A DNA stretch of 62,253 nt from AG25 sp035518815. Lineage in GTDB: Bacteria > Gemmatimonadota > Gemmatimonadetes > Gemmatimonadales > GWC2-71-9. The stretch's first letter is position 1. Every line of letters begins with the position of its first letter. Below the pieces are notes generated by a model. That model was not told the DNA's origin and ran no database searches. It saw only the letters and a program-made list of their open reading frames with translations. Position numbers and translations under genes: made by a program. Of this stretch, positions 1 through 8,376 are shown in pieces. Where the stretch lies: assembly GCA_035518815.1 (NCBI GenBank), contig DATIXG010000039.1, positions 1 to 62,253 on the forward strand, given 5' to 3'.

Positions 1-201
1 CGGCGGCTCCGCCTTCGTTCCGGCGGCGGGCTGCGGCCGCAGGGCGAGCGTCGCTGCGGCGATCAGACCAAGTGCGCCGACGACGAAGACAGCCGCGCGC
101 CAGCGCCACGACCGCGCCTGCACGACGACGAGAGGGGATTCGGCGTGAGGGGCGGCGGTCGCGGCAGCGAGCCTTGCCTGCCTGCGTCCCCGCCGATTCA
201 T
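1..201 (-). CDS. N-terminal part of a single-pass membrane protein, cut by the window edge
   Basis: The frame is open from an ATG at 199-201 to the window edge, giving 67 residues and no stop. The first ~30 residues are basic and polar. A hydrophobic segment follows (about residues 35-54), then a Pro/Ala-rich start of an outer domain, so a cytoplasmic tail, one membrane anchor and a periplasmic part are likely. The missing C-terminal domain prevents any functional call. The dyad at 242-259 lies about 40 bases upstream of the start and probably belongs to its promoter. The proteobacterial-like codon style matches its neighbours. Confidence 0.5.
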   Translation of the reverse strand, partial: MNRRGRRQARLAAATAAPHAESPLVVVQARSWRWRAAVFVVGALGLIAAATLALRPQPAAGTKAEPP

Positions 202-241
202 TGACGAGCGGCAATAGTGCCCCCGGACCGGCGGAGAGGCA

Positions 242-259
242 CTAGGACTTTGGTCCTAG
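242..259. promoter_or_regulatory. DosR/NarL-like dyad, site 1
   Basis: CTAGGAC and GTCCTAG form a perfect inverted repeat around TTTG. The core GGACTTTGGTCC matches the layout of the mycobacterial DosR box (GGGACTTTNGTCCC). It sits upstream of the leftward partial gene and downstream of the stop of the lipoprotein gene at 267. Related dyads occur at 814-886, 8325-8342 and 20061-20080. The regulator is not in the window, so the DosR/NarL-family assignment is by resemblance only. Confidence 0.5.
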
Positions 260-266
260 CGAGATC

Positions 267-524
267 CTAGGCGGGCGGCGTCGGGCGGCGGGCGAGGCCT
301 TTCTTCAGGCCTTCCTCGTAGGGTCCGCGCTGGAACATGTCGCCGCAGATGTACTCGTACTTGTCGCCGAGCGTGCGCTGGCCGTCGAGGCCGTCGCGCT
401 CGCCGATCTTGGGCCAGTCGGCGAGCTGGCAGCGCTCCTGGCGCGAGGTCTGGATCGCCTGGTTCATGCTCTCGCAGCCGGTCAGAAGCGCGAGGGGAAG
501 TACGGCAAGCAGAAGCGGTCGCAT
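267..524 (-). CDS. Small lipoprotein, DUF2799-like, copy A
   Basis: An 85-residue protein with a hydrophobic signal sequence ending in a lipobox (LLTGC, Cys17). The mature part has Cys32, a W-x-x-x-GERDG segment and a second Cys in ICGDMFQ, followed by EGLKKGLARRPTPP. These features resemble the small DUF2799 lipoproteins of proteobacteria, whose role is unknown. It is a tandem paralogue of the gene at 534-782, sharing the two cysteines, GERDGL and the C-terminal 14 or so residues almost exactly. Only 9 bases separate the two genes, so they are probably co-transcribed. Confidence 0.7.
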   Translation of the reverse strand: MRPLLLAVLPLALLTGCESMNQAIQTSRQERCQLADWPKIGERDGLDGQRTLGDKYEYICGDMFQRGPYEEGLKKGLARRPTPPA

Positions 525-533
525 GCGGGCTCC

Positions 534-782
534 TTAGACGGGCGGCGTCGGCCGGCGCGCGAGGCCCTTCTTCAGGCCCTCCTGGTACGCGTCGGGCTGG
601 AACATGTCGCCGCAGATGTTGGCGTAGCGCTCGGCCATGCCGCGGTTGCCCTGCAGCCCGTCGCGCTCGCCGACCTTGGCCCACTCCGCGCGCTGGCAGC
701 GGTCCTGGCGCGAGGCGTCGACGCTCGCGCATCCCGAAACGACGAGCGCCCCGAAGGCCGCCAGAACGATGAGCTTTTTCAT
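534..782 (-). CDS. Small lipoprotein, DUF2799-like, copy B
   Basis: An 82-residue protein starting MKKLIVL, with lipobox VVSGC and mature sequence starting CASVD. A longer frame runs upstream to 881, but the start at 782 gives a clean lipoprotein signal peptide and leaves the regulatory inverted repeat at 814-886 outside the gene. The mature part has the same skeleton as copy A: a Cys before W-x-KVGERDGL, ICGDMFQ, then EGLKKGLARRPTPP. First gene of a two-gene leftward unit. Function unknown; probably an inner- or outer-membrane-anchored periplasmic protein. Confidence 0.7.
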   Translation of the reverse strand: MKKLIVLAAFGALVVSGCASVDASRQDRCQRAEWAKVGERDGLQGNRGMAERYANICGDMFQPDAYQEGLKKGLARRPTPPV

Positions 783-813
783 AGGGGAAAGTGTGCGGAC
801 GGGGCGGCGCCGC

Positions 814-886
814 GGGTATTGGACCTTAGGCCTACGCCCGCCATGGAATAAAACCGGCGCGGCCATGGGACCTTGGTCCAATACCC
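814..886. promoter_or_regulatory. Paired DosR/NarL-like dyads between divergent genes
   Basis: GGGTATTGGACC (814-825) and GGTCCAATACCC (875-886) are perfect inverted repeats of each other. Each arm is half of its own local dyad: ATTGGACCTTAGGCCTA on the left, and GGGACCTTGGTCCAAT on the right. The left dyad faces the leftward lipoprotein pair (start 782) and the right one faces the rightward gene at 946, so each likely serves one promoter. No other strong promoter element was recognised in this 163-base gap. Confidence 0.5.
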
Positions 887-945
887 GTCAGGCCCGGCGC
901 TGGCGAAGATTCAGGCTGTCTTTTCCCCAGGAAACAGGAGCCGAC

Positions 946-1527
946 ATGAAGAAGATTCTCATCGCCGCCGGCGCAGCCGCGATCGTCGTCGCGGGCGCCG
1001 CGCAGGCGCAACCCAAGGCCGCGGTCGCGGGCGCCGAGGTCGAGGCGCTGGTCACCGTGGTGGCGGTCGACAAGGCGAAGCGCACCGTGACCTTCCGCGG
1101 CCCGCGCGGCAACGAGGTCGAGATGGCCGTGCCGAAGGAGGCGCAGAACTTCGACCAGGTGAAGAAGGGCGCGGTGTTCAAGGTGAAGTACGCCGAGGCG
1201 GTCGCCGTCGCGATCACCAAGGGCGGCGCGCCGCACAAGAGCGACGAGACCCACGTGAAGGGCGCGCCCAAGGGCGCCAACCCCGCCGGCGTCGCGGTGC
1301 GCAGCCGCACCGTGAGCGGCGTGATCGAGTCGATCGACATGGCGAACCGCTACGTCGCGCTGCGCGGGCCGCACCAGACCCTCTCGCTCAAGGTGGGCGA
1401 CGATGTCGACCTGCAGGCGCTTTCGGTCGGCGATCGCATCGCGGTCAACTACACGCAGGCGCTCGCGCTCGAGATGGTGCCGCAGCCCAAGCCCGCGGCG
1501 AAGAAGAAGAGCGCGAAGAAGAGCTAG
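946..1527 (+). CDS. Exported protein with two tandem beta-type repeats
   Basis: 193 residues. The start ATG at 946 follows a good ribosome site (ACAGGAG, 934-940) and begins a signal peptide MKKILIAAG with cleavage near AQA-Q. A longer upstream frame exists but lacks these features. The mature protein contains two related halves (about residues 26-86 and 118-178). Each has VxxVD...R.V..RGP, a stretch of alternating hydrophobics, then G-D/A-x-x-x-V-x-Y-x-x-A-x-A. The tail is Lys/Ala-rich. I do not recognise a named family; a periplasmic small beta-barrel, perhaps ligand- or metal-binding, is a guess. Probably driven by the right-hand dyad at 867-886. Confidence 0.75.
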   Translation: MKKILIAAGAAAIVVAGAAQAQPKAAVAGAEVEALVTVVAVDKAKRTVTFRGPRGNEVEMAVPKEAQNFDQVKKGAVFKVKYAEAVAVAITKGGAPHKSDETHVKGAPKGANPAGVAVRSRTVSGVIESIDMANRYVALRGPHQTLSLKVGDDVDLQALSVGDRIAVNYTQALALEMVPQPKPAAKKKSAKKS

Positions 1528-1542
1528 CGGCTCTTCCGCAGT

Positions 1543-2544
1543 CTAGGGCGGCGGCCGCTGGCCGCCGCCCGCGACCCACGCGTTCAGCAGCGTGTAGGTC
1601 ACGGCGAGCACCACCGGCCCGACGAAGATGCCGATCAGGCCGAACGACACCAGCCCGCCGATCACCCCGACGAGGATCAGCAGCAGCGGCAGGTCGGCGC
1701 CCTTCCTGATGAGGAAGGGGCGCAGCACGTTGTCGAGCGTGCCCGCGACGATCGCGACGACGAGGAGAAACGTGCCCAGGCCGACCGAGCCGGTCCAGTA
1801 GAGCCAGATGATCGGCACGACGAGCACCGGCACCGCGCCGATCTGCGCCACCGCGAGGAGGAACATCAGCGCCGTCAGCACGGTGGCGAAGGGGACGCCG
1901 GCGATGGCGAGGCCGATGCCGCCGATCATCGCCTGCACGAACGCCGTGACGACGACGCCGAGCGCGACGCCGCGGATCGCCTGGCCCGAGAGGCGGATCA
2001 CGTTCTCGCCCTGCTCGCCGGCGAGCCGCCGGCCGAAGCGCAGCGCGAAATCGGCCGCGCGCTCGCCGTGCGAGTACAGGATCGTCGCGGCCACCACCGT
2101 CAGCAGGAACTGCAGGAACAGCACGCCGAAGTTGCCGATCTGGCCGACGAACCAGCGCACGAGCGCGGTGGCGTAGGGCGCGAGCTTCGCGCCGATCGAC
2201 TCGACGCCCTCGGCCGCCACCTGCTGCCAGGCCGAGACGACCTGATCGCCGACGAAAGGCAAGCCGGCGAGCCACGACGGCGGCGGCGGCACCTTGAAGT
2301 CGCCGAGCTCCTTCGCCCAGCCCGCGATCACGTCGACGTGCCCGACCACGGTGATGATCGCCGCGGTGAGGGGCACGACGAGGATGAGGAGCAGCAGCGC
2401 CGACATCACCGTCACCGCCGCCCAGCGCCGCCCGCCGAGGAAGCGCTGCACCGAGCGCATCACGCCCCAGGTCGAGACGACGATCATGATCGCCCAGATG
2501 AGCGCGCCGAGGAACGGCCGCAGCACCCACAGGCAGGCGGCCAT
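1543..2544 (-). CDS. AI-2E/PerM family membrane transporter
   Basis: 333 residues from the first ATG, with many hydrophobic helices and the family-typical end in which long C-terminal helices flank an extracellular region. PerM/AI-2E proteins export small molecules or act in ion-coupled transport; the substrate is unknown here. It is the last gene of the leftward RND operon. The start is odd: the reading frame stays open back to the TAG of the preceding gene (2614-2616), and those 23 codons encode a plausible first part of helix 1 (ETRADLARVVLAVLFIGG). They contain no ATG, GTG or TTG. Either a near-cognate start such as ATC or CTG is used, or the gene has lost its start. Confidence 0.8.
   Translation of the reverse strand: MAACLWVLRPFLGALIWAIMIVVSTWGVMRSVQRFLGGRRWAAVTVMSALLLLILVVPLTAAIITVVGHVDVIAGWAKELGDFKVPPPPSWLAGLPFVGDQVVSAWQQVAAEGVESIGAKLAPYATALVRWFVGQIGNFGVLFLQFLLTVVAATILYSHGERAADFALRFGRRLAGEQGENVIRLSGQAIRGVALGVVVTAFVQAMIGGIGLAIAGVPFATVLTALMFLLAVAQIGAVPVLVVPIIWLYWTGSVGLGTFLLVVAIVAGTLDNVLRPFLIRKGADLPLLLILVGVIGGLVSFGLIGIFVGPVVLAVTYTLLNAWVAGGGQRPPP
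1546..1570. other. Perfect GC hairpin between convergent gene ends
   Basis: GGGCGGCGGCC and GGCCGCCGCCC are perfect 11-base arms around GCT. The hairpin lies in the last codons of the leftward AI-2E gene, just past the stop of the rightward gene at 1527. There is no T-tract on either strand, so it is not a classical intrinsic terminator, but it could stall or protect convergent transcripts. Confidence 0.35.
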
Positions 2545-2613
2545 GAGCCCCCCGATGAAGAGGACCGCGAGGACGACGCGCGCCAGGTCGGCTCTGGTTT
2601 CGATCGGGAAAGC

Positions 2614-4047
2614 CTACTTGAGGCCGCGGCTTTGGTCCAACGGCTGCGGCGCGAGCGGGTCGGCGGCGTCGAGCCAGCCGCCGCCGAGCGCCTTGTAGAG
2701 GTTGATCAGCTCGGCGTGGCGTTCGGCGAGCGTCGACACCGCGTTCAGCTCGGCGGCGAAGAGCTCGTTCTCGGCGTACAGCACCTCGAGATAGCTCGCC
2801 GCGCCGCCTTCGTAGCGCGCGCGCGAAAGCCGCGCGTAGGTGCGCAGCGCCGCGGTGCGCTTCGCGAGCGCCTCGTATTCCATGCGCCGCTTCTGCACGC
2901 CGGCGAGCGCGTCGTTCGTCTCGCGGAAGGCGTTCAGCACCGTCTGCTGGTAGAAGGCGAGCGCGCCGCGCTGGCCCGCCTCGGCGGCGTTCACCTGGCC
3001 TTCGATGCCGCCGAAGGTGAACAGCGGCCCGGAGAGGCCGAGCGCGATGAAGCCGGTGCCGGAGGCGCTCTTCGCGAAATCGCTGAGCGAAGTGCTGGCG
3101 ACGCCGAGCGAGCCGGTGAGCGAGAGCGTCGGGTAGTAGAGCGACTTGGCGACGCCGATCTCGGCGTTCGCCGCGCGCAGGTTCTGCTCGGCCTGCAGGA
3201 TGTCCGGGCGCCGCTCGAGCAGCGTCGAGGGCAGGCCCGTCGGCACCGGCGGGTCGAGGAGCTCGTCCACCGGCTTGCCGCGCGGGATGTCGGAGGGCGC
3301 CCGGCCGAGCAGCACGGAAAGCAGGTTCTCCTGCTGCGCCACCTGGCGCTCGAAGTTCGGCACCGTCGCCTGCGCGAGGCGCCACTGCGACTCGGCCTGC
3401 GCGCGCTCGACTTCGGAGATGGTGCCGCTCTTGTGCCGCGCCTCGAAGAGCTGCAGCGTGCCGGCGTAGTTCTTCTCGGTGGCGCGCGCGATCTCGAGCT
3501 GGCGGTCGAGCGCGCGCAGCGCGATGTAGCCGGTGGTCACCGCCGAGACGACCGAGAGCACGACGCCGCGCCGCCCCTGCTCGCTCGCATAGACCTGCGC
3601 CTGCGCGGCCTCGGCCTGGCGCCGCACGCGGCCGAAGAGATCGATCTGCCACGAGGCGCCGAGCGCGGCCTCGTACAGGCTGTAGCTGCGGTCGGTGCCC
3701 TGCGGCAGCGGCGTCGCGCCGTTCAGGCTGAGGTAGTTGCGGCTCCCGTCCGCGCTCGCGCCGATTTGCGGATAGAACGCCGAGCGCGTGCTGCGCAGCG
3801 CGCCGAGGAACTGGTCGACGCGCGCCGCCGCCTGCAAGAGATCGCGGTTGTCGCGCAGCGCATCCTCCACCAGCCGATCGAGGACCGGGTCGCCGAAGCC
3901 CTCCCACCACTTCGTGTTCGCGACCTGCACCGCCTCGGCGTACTCGATGCGCCACGCCGGCGGCGCGTCGATCTTCGGCTGCTGCCAGTCCGGGCCGACC
4001 GTGCAGCCGGCGAGGATCGCCGCCGAGCAGAGGACGAGTTTCCTCAC
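2614..4047 (-). CDS. NodT-family outer-membrane factor lipoprotein of RND pump 1
   Basis: 477 residues starting with GTG at 4047, which overlaps the pump gene stop by 4 bases; longer upstream reading in this frame is antisense-like. The N-terminus is a lipoprotein signal (ILAGC). The rest is the TolC/OprM type: two repeats of long helices and barrel strands, including LLERRPDILQAEQNLRAAN, typical of NodT family members. It would form the outer-membrane duct for the adaptor and permease encoded just upstream. Family members are usually 460-490 residues. Confidence 0.9.
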   Translation of the reverse strand: MRKLVLCSAAILAGCTVGPDWQQPKIDAPPAWRIEYAEAVQVANTKWWEGFGDPVLDRLVEDALRDNRDLLQAAARVDQFLGALRSTRSAFYPQIGASADGSRNYLSLNGATPLPQGTDRSYSLYEAALGASWQIDLFGRVRRQAEAAQAQVYASEQGRRGVVLSVVSAVTTGYIALRALDRQLEIARATEKNYAGTLQLFEARHKSGTISEVERAQAESQWRLAQATVPNFERQVAQQENLLSVLLGRAPSDIPRGKPVDELLDPPVPTGLPSTLLERRPDILQAEQNLRAANAEIGVAKSLYYPTLSLTGSLGVASTSLSDFAKSASGTGFIALGLSGPLFTFGGIEGQVNAAEAGQRGALAFYQQTVLNAFRETNDALAGVQKRRMEYEALAKRTAALRTYARLSRARYEGGAASYLEVLYAENELFAAELNAVSTLAERHAELINLYKALGGGWLDAADPLAPQPLDQSRGLK

Positions 4048-7000
4048 GACTTCTTCCCGGCGAACTTCTCGCTCATCGATTCGAGGATCCAGAAGAAGAG
4101 CGGCACGAAGAAGATGGCGATGAGCGTCGAGGCGAGCATGCCGCCGATCACGCCGGTGCCTATCGCGCGCAGGCTGTTGGCGCCAGGACCTGTCGCGATG
4201 GCGAGCGGCACGCAGCCCAGCACGAACGCGAACGAGGTCATCAGGATGGCGCGCAGGCGCAGCCCGGCCGCCTCGATCGCGGCCTCTCTGACCGCCATGC
4301 CCTTGCGCACCCGCTCGATGGCGAACTCCGAGATGAGGATCGCGTTCTTCGCCGACAGCCCGATCAGCGTGACGAGGCCGACCTGGAAGTAGACGTCGTT
4401 CTCGAGGCCGAGCGCCCAGGTGAGCGCAGCCGCGCCGAGGATGGCGAAGGGCACCGAGAGCACGACGCCGACGGGCAACGTCCACTTCTCGAACTGCGCG
4501 GCGAGCAGCAGGAAGACGATGATCAGGCCGAACACGAACGCGGCCGAGGAGGTGCTGCCCGACTGGCGCTCCTGCAGCGCCTGGCCTGCCCAGGCGTAGG
4601 AGAAGTTCGACGGCAGCGCCTCGCGCGCCGCCGCTTCCATCGCGGCGAGCGCCTGGCCCGAGCTGTAGCCCGCGGCCTGCGCGCCGGTGATCTTCGCCGC
4701 CGGGAAGCCGTTGAAGCGCGTCACGATCTTCGGGCTCGCGACGTAGCGCACGGTGATGAGCGCCGAGAGCGGCACGTTCGCGCCGCTCTTCGAGCGAAGA
4801 TAGATCTTGTCGAAGTCCTCGGGCTTGCCGCGGTAGGGCGCATCCGCCTGCACGATCACCCACCAGACGCGGCTGAACTGCGAGAACTGGCCGACGATCT
4901 GCGAGCCGAAGAACGCGCCGAGGGTCTCGAACACGTCCGACACCGGCACGCCGAGCACCTCCGCCTTGTTGCGGTCGAGGTCGACGAACAGCTGCTGGCT
5001 GGAAGCGCGGAAGGTGGTCGACACGCCGGCGAGCGCCGGGTTCTGGCGCGCCTTCGCGAGCAGCGCGTTGACGGCTTCGCCGGTGCCCTGCGGGTCGCCG
5101 GTGCCGCGGTTCTGCGCGTAGAACTCGAAGCCGCCGGTCGTCCCCATGCCGGGGATCGACGGCGGGTTGACCGCGAAGAGGGAGCCTTCCTTGATGGCGG
5201 CGAAGCGGGCGTTGAGCCGCTTCAGCGTCTCGAAGGAGAGCAGCGAGCGGTCCTTGCGCGCTTCGAAGGATTTGAGCGAGACGAACATCACCGCGCCGTT
5301 GTTCGAGAACTGGTCGTCGATCAGGTCGTAGCCGTCGACCACCGCCGCGTCCTGCACCGCCGGATCGGCGAGCACGATCTTCTCCGCCTGGCGCGTCAGC
5401 CGCTCGACCACCGTCAGGCTGGCCGAATCGGGCGCGCGCACGATGACGTAGAAGTAGCCCTGGTCCTCCTCCGGCACGAAGCTCGCCGGCACGATCCTGA
5501 AGAGGACGAGGATGCCGGCGATCACCGCCGCGAAGACGGCGAGGCCGACCGGCCAGGCGCGGATCACCGCGCCGACGCCGCCGAGGAAGCCCCGGCGCAG
5601 CTTGTCGAAGCCCGCCTCGAACTGGCGCCAGAAGACGTTCTTGGGCCCGTGGTGCGCCTTGATGATGATCGCCGCGAGCGCGGGCGAGAGCGTGAGCGCC
5701 ATCACGCCCGAGATGACCATCGAGATGGCGATGGTGATGGCGAACTGCTTGTAGAGCGTGCCGGTCACGCCGCCGAGGAAGGCGACCGGCAGGAACACCG
5801 CCAGCAGCACCAGCACGATCGAGATCAGCGCGCCGGCGATCTCGGTCATCGCGCGCTTCGCCGCTTCGAGCGGCGCGAGCTTGTGCGTGGTGATGTTCGC
5901 CTCGACCGTCTCCACCACCACGATCGCGTCGTCGACCACCAGGCCGATGGCGAGGATCATGCCGAACATCGTCAGCATGTTGATCGAGAAGCCGAGCAGG
6001 TGCATGCCGGTGAAGGTGCCGACGATCGACACCGGCACGGCGAGGATCGGGATCACCGTCGCACGCAGGCTCTGCAGGAAGACGAACACCACCAGCACCA
6101 CCAGCACCACCGCCTCGAAGAAGGTGTGCACCACCTTGTCCATCGAGTAGAGGGTGAACAGGCTCGTGTCGAGCACGATCTTGTAGTCGAGGCCGGTGGG
6201 GAAGCGCGCCTTCAGCTCCTCCATGCGGGCGCGCACCGCACCCGCCGTCTCCACCGCGTTGGCGCCGGGCTGCTGGTAGACGGCGATGGTGGTGGCGAGC
6301 TTGCCGTTCATGCGGCTCGCGATCGAGTAGTCGCGCTTGTCCATCTCGACGCGGCCGATGTCCTTCACGCGCACCATCGCCACGCCCTCCTTCGCCGCGC
6401 GCACGATGATGTTCTCGAACTCCTCCGGCCGCGTCAGCAGGCCCTGCGCGGTGACGACGAACTGCTGCTCGATGCCGGGGGCCGCCGGCTGCGCGCCGAT
6501 CTGGCCGACGCCGAAGGTCTGGTTCTGGCTCTGGATCGCGTTCGCCACCTCCTGCACCGAGATGCCGAGCTGCGCCATGCGGTCGGGCTGCAGCCAGACG
6601 CGCATCGCGATATCGGGCAGGCCGAGCACCACCGAGCGGTTCGCGCCGCGCACGCGCTTCAGCTCCTCGAGCACGTACAGGTTGGCGTAGTTGTTGATGT
6701 AGGCCGAGGGGTAGCGCTCGTCGGGCGAATACACCGACAGCACCATCATCAGGCTGGAGGACTGCTTCTCCACCGTGACGCCCTGCTGCGCCACGACCTG
6801 CGGCACCTGCGGCAGCGCCTGGCTGACGCGGTTCTGCACGTTCACCTGGTTGATGTCCGGGTTGCTGCCCGGGCGGAACACGACGCTGATCGTCAGGTTG
6901 CCGGTCGAGGAGCTGGTCGAGGAGAAGTAGAGCAGGTTGTCGACGCCGTTGATCTGCGCCTCGAGCGGCGCGGCGACGGTGTTCGCGATCACCTCGGCGG

Positions 7001-7160
7001 TGGCGCCCGGGTAGCGCGCCGTCACCGTCACCTGCGGCGGCGCCATCTCCGGGTATTGCTCGATCGGCGAGACGCTCATCGCCACCGCGCCGGCGAGGAC
7101 GATCAGGATCGAGATGACCGACGACAGGATGGGCCGGTCGATGAAGAAATGCGTGAACAC
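4044..7160 (-). CDS. RND efflux permease 1 (HAE1 family)
   Basis: 1038 residues with a GTG start at 7160. This is a full-length proton-driven HAE1 permease of the AcrB/MexB/MexF type. It shows FFIDRPI at the N-terminus, the helix-4 proton relay in VVDDAIVVVE near residue 406, the two large porter loops, and the helix-10 Lys in SAKNAILI. Such pumps export hydrophobic drugs, solvents or metabolites. The order adaptor, permease, outer-membrane factor is that of mexEF-oprN-like operons. The adaptor gene ends 6 bases upstream and the channel gene overlaps by 4 bases. The substrate cannot be read from sequence. Confidence 0.95.
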   Translation of the reverse strand: MFTHFFIDRPILSSVISILIVLAGAVAMSVSPIEQYPEMAPPQVTVTARYPGATAEVIANTVAAPLEAQINGVDNLLYFSSTSSSTGNLTISVVFRPGSNPDINQVNVQNRVSQALPQVPQVVAQQGVTVEKQSSSLMMVLSVYSPDERYPSAYINNYANLYVLEELKRVRGANRSVVLGLPDIAMRVWLQPDRMAQLGISVQEVANAIQSQNQTFGVGQIGAQPAAPGIEQQFVVTAQGLLTRPEEFENIIVRAAKEGVAMVRVKDIGRVEMDKRDYSIASRMNGKLATTIAVYQQPGANAVETAGAVRARMEELKARFPTGLDYKIVLDTSLFTLYSMDKVVHTFFEAVVLVVLVVFVFLQSLRATVIPILAVPVSIVGTFTGMHLLGFSINMLTMFGMILAIGLVVDDAIVVVETVEANITTHKLAPLEAAKRAMTEIAGALISIVLVLLAVFLPVAFLGGVTGTLYKQFAITIAISMVISGVMALTLSPALAAIIIKAHHGPKNVFWRQFEAGFDKLRRGFLGGVGAVIRAWPVGLAVFAAVIAGILVLFRIVPASFVPEEDQGYFYVIVRAPDSASLTVVERLTRQAEKIVLADPAVQDAAVVDGYDLIDDQFSNNGAVMFVSLKSFEARKDRSLLSFETLKRLNARFAAIKEGSLFAVNPPSIPGMGTTGGFEFYAQNRGTGDPQGTGEAVNALLAKARQNPALAGVSTTFRASSQQLFVDLDRNKAEVLGVPVSDVFETLGAFFGSQIVGQFSQFSRVWWVIVQADAPYRGKPEDFDKIYLRSKSGANVPLSALITVRYVASPKIVTRFNGFPAAKITGAQAAGYSSGQALAAMEAAAREALPSNFSYAWAGQALQERQSGSTSSAAFVFGLIIVFLLLAAQFEKWTLPVGVVLSVPFAILGAAALTWALGLENDVYFQVGLVTLIGLSAKNAILISEFAIERVRKGMAVREAAIEAAGLRLRAILMTSFAFVLGCVPLAIATGPGANSLRAIGTGVIGGMLASTLIAIFFVPLFFWILESMSEKFAGKKS

Positions 7161-7166
7161 GGGAGG

Positions 7167-8288
7167 CTATTTCTTGGGTTCGACGATCTTCACCGGCTGC
7201 CCCGGCACGACGCGCAGCGCGCCGTCCACGACCACTCTCTCACCACCCTGCAGGCCGGTGAGGATGACGATGTCTTTCTCCCCCTGGTAGTCGCCGACCA
7301 CCACCGGGCGCACCTCGGCGACGCCGTCGGGCTTCACCACGTAGACGAGGTGGCCGTTCGAGCCCTGCTGCACGGCGAGCTGCGGCACCACGATCGCGTT
7401 GGGCCGCGTCGCGCCGTAGAGGCGCGCCGTGACGAACATGCCCGGCCGCAGCAGCTTGTCCGGGTTGGGCAGCACGGCGCGCACGAGGAAGGAGCCCGTC
7501 TCCTGGCTGAACGACGGGTCGGCGAAGCTGATGCGGCCCTTGTGCGGATAGACGGTGCCGTCGGAGAAAGTGATCTCGACCTCGAAGTCGAGGTTCGGCG
7601 GCGCGATCACCTGCTTCTTCTCGATCATCTCGCGCAGCTTGGCGGTCTGGTTCTGCGACACGCTGAAGTTGACCCAGATCGGGTCGAGCGCCGCGACGTA
7701 GGTGAGCCGCGCGCTGTCCGACTGCGCGTTGATGTAGGCGCCCTGGCGCTGCGAGGAGCGGCTGGCGAGCCCGGTCACCGGCGACTCGATGGTGGTGTAG
7801 CCGAGGTTGAGCTCCTGCTCCTTCACCTTCGCCCGCGCGGCGAACACCGCCGCGGTCGCCGCGTCGAAATCGCCCTGCGCCTTGTCGAGGTCGGCGCGCG
7901 ACACCGCGTCCATCTGCACCAGCGGCCGGATGCGCTCGAGGTGCGCTTTCGCGGTCGAAAGACGGGCCCGCTGCGCCTGCAGCTCGCCCTTCGCCGCGTC
8001 GAGCTGCGCGCGGAAGGGCTTCGGATCGAGCTCGAAGAGGAGCTGCCCCTCCTTCACCAGCTCGCCTTCGCGGTAGGCGATCCTGTCGAGGTAGCCCGAG
8101 ACCCGCGCCACGATGTCGACCTGGCGCGAGCTCTCGGTCTGCGCGACGAAGGTCATCACGTAGGGGATGGTCTGCGGCTGGACGCTGACCACGCTGACCT
8201 GCGGCGCGGGCTTCTGCGCCACCGGCGCCTCGCTTTTCCCGCAGGCGGCGAGCGCGACCACGGCTAGAGCAAGCCAGACGCTTCTCAT
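7167..8288 (-). CDS. RND periplasmic adaptor 1 (membrane fusion lipoprotein)
   Basis: 373 residues. The lipoprotein signal ends at ALAACGK. The lipoyl half-motifs (VARVSGYLDRIAYREGELV and ITSPVTG-like IESPVTGLAS) flank an alpha-hairpin, followed by beta-barrel and membrane-proximal domains, as in MexE/AcrA. First gene of the leftward RND operon, whose promoter region (8289-8376) is shared with the divergent DUF3302 operon and holds a regulatory dyad. It connects the permease to the outer-membrane factor. Confidence 0.93.
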   Translation of the reverse strand: MRSVWLALAVVALAACGKSEAPVAQKPAPQVSVVSVQPQTIPYVMTFVAQTESSRQVDIVARVSGYLDRIAYREGELVKEGQLLFELDPKPFRAQLDAAKGELQAQRARLSTAKAHLERIRPLVQMDAVSRADLDKAQGDFDAATAAVFAARAKVKEQELNLGYTTIESPVTGLASRSSQRQGAYINAQSDSARLTYVAALDPIWVNFSVSQNQTAKLREMIEKKQVIAPPNLDFEVEITFSDGTVYPHKGRISFADPSFSQETGSFLVRAVLPNPDKLLRPGMFVTARLYGATRPNAIVVPQLAVQQGSNGHLVYVVKPDGVAEVRPVVVGDYQGEKDIVILTGLQGGERVVVDGALRVVPGQPVKIVEPKK

Positions 8289-8320
8289 GGCAAATGCATT
8301 GCAGCAGCCCCCTTCCCCCG

Positions 8321-8357
8321 GGGGAATTGGACCAAGGTCCTACAGGCGGAATTCCCC
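8321..8357. promoter_or_regulatory. Composite operator: DosR/NarL-like dyad inside a GGGGAATT/AATTCCCC repeat
   Basis: AATTGGACCAAGGTCCTA (8325-8342) is the reverse form of the dyad seen at 814-886 and 20061-20080. It lies within a wider inverted repeat, GGGGAATT (8321-8328) and AATTCCCC (8350-8357). The site is 33 bases before the leftward adaptor gene (start 8288) and 20 bases before the rightward DUF3302 gene (start 8377). It is therefore well placed to control both divergent operons. Confidence 0.5.
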
Positions 8358-8376
8358 ATGGGAGCTAGGATAAGGC

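Noticed and set aside
1546..1570. Perfect hairpin as an intrinsic terminator
   Set aside because: No T-tract follows on either strand, so it is listed only as a hairpin.
1445..3955. Minus-strand frame of 836 codons across AI-2E and the duct gene
   Set aside because: It is another frame of the same strand with Arg/Ala-rich random sequence; the two real genes show conserved motifs and correct starts.
5649..8267. Very long plus-strand frame opposite the RND permease and adaptor
   Set aside because: It is antisense to two clear pump genes, rich in His, Arg and Asp as expected from the GC-rich complement, and has no family motif.
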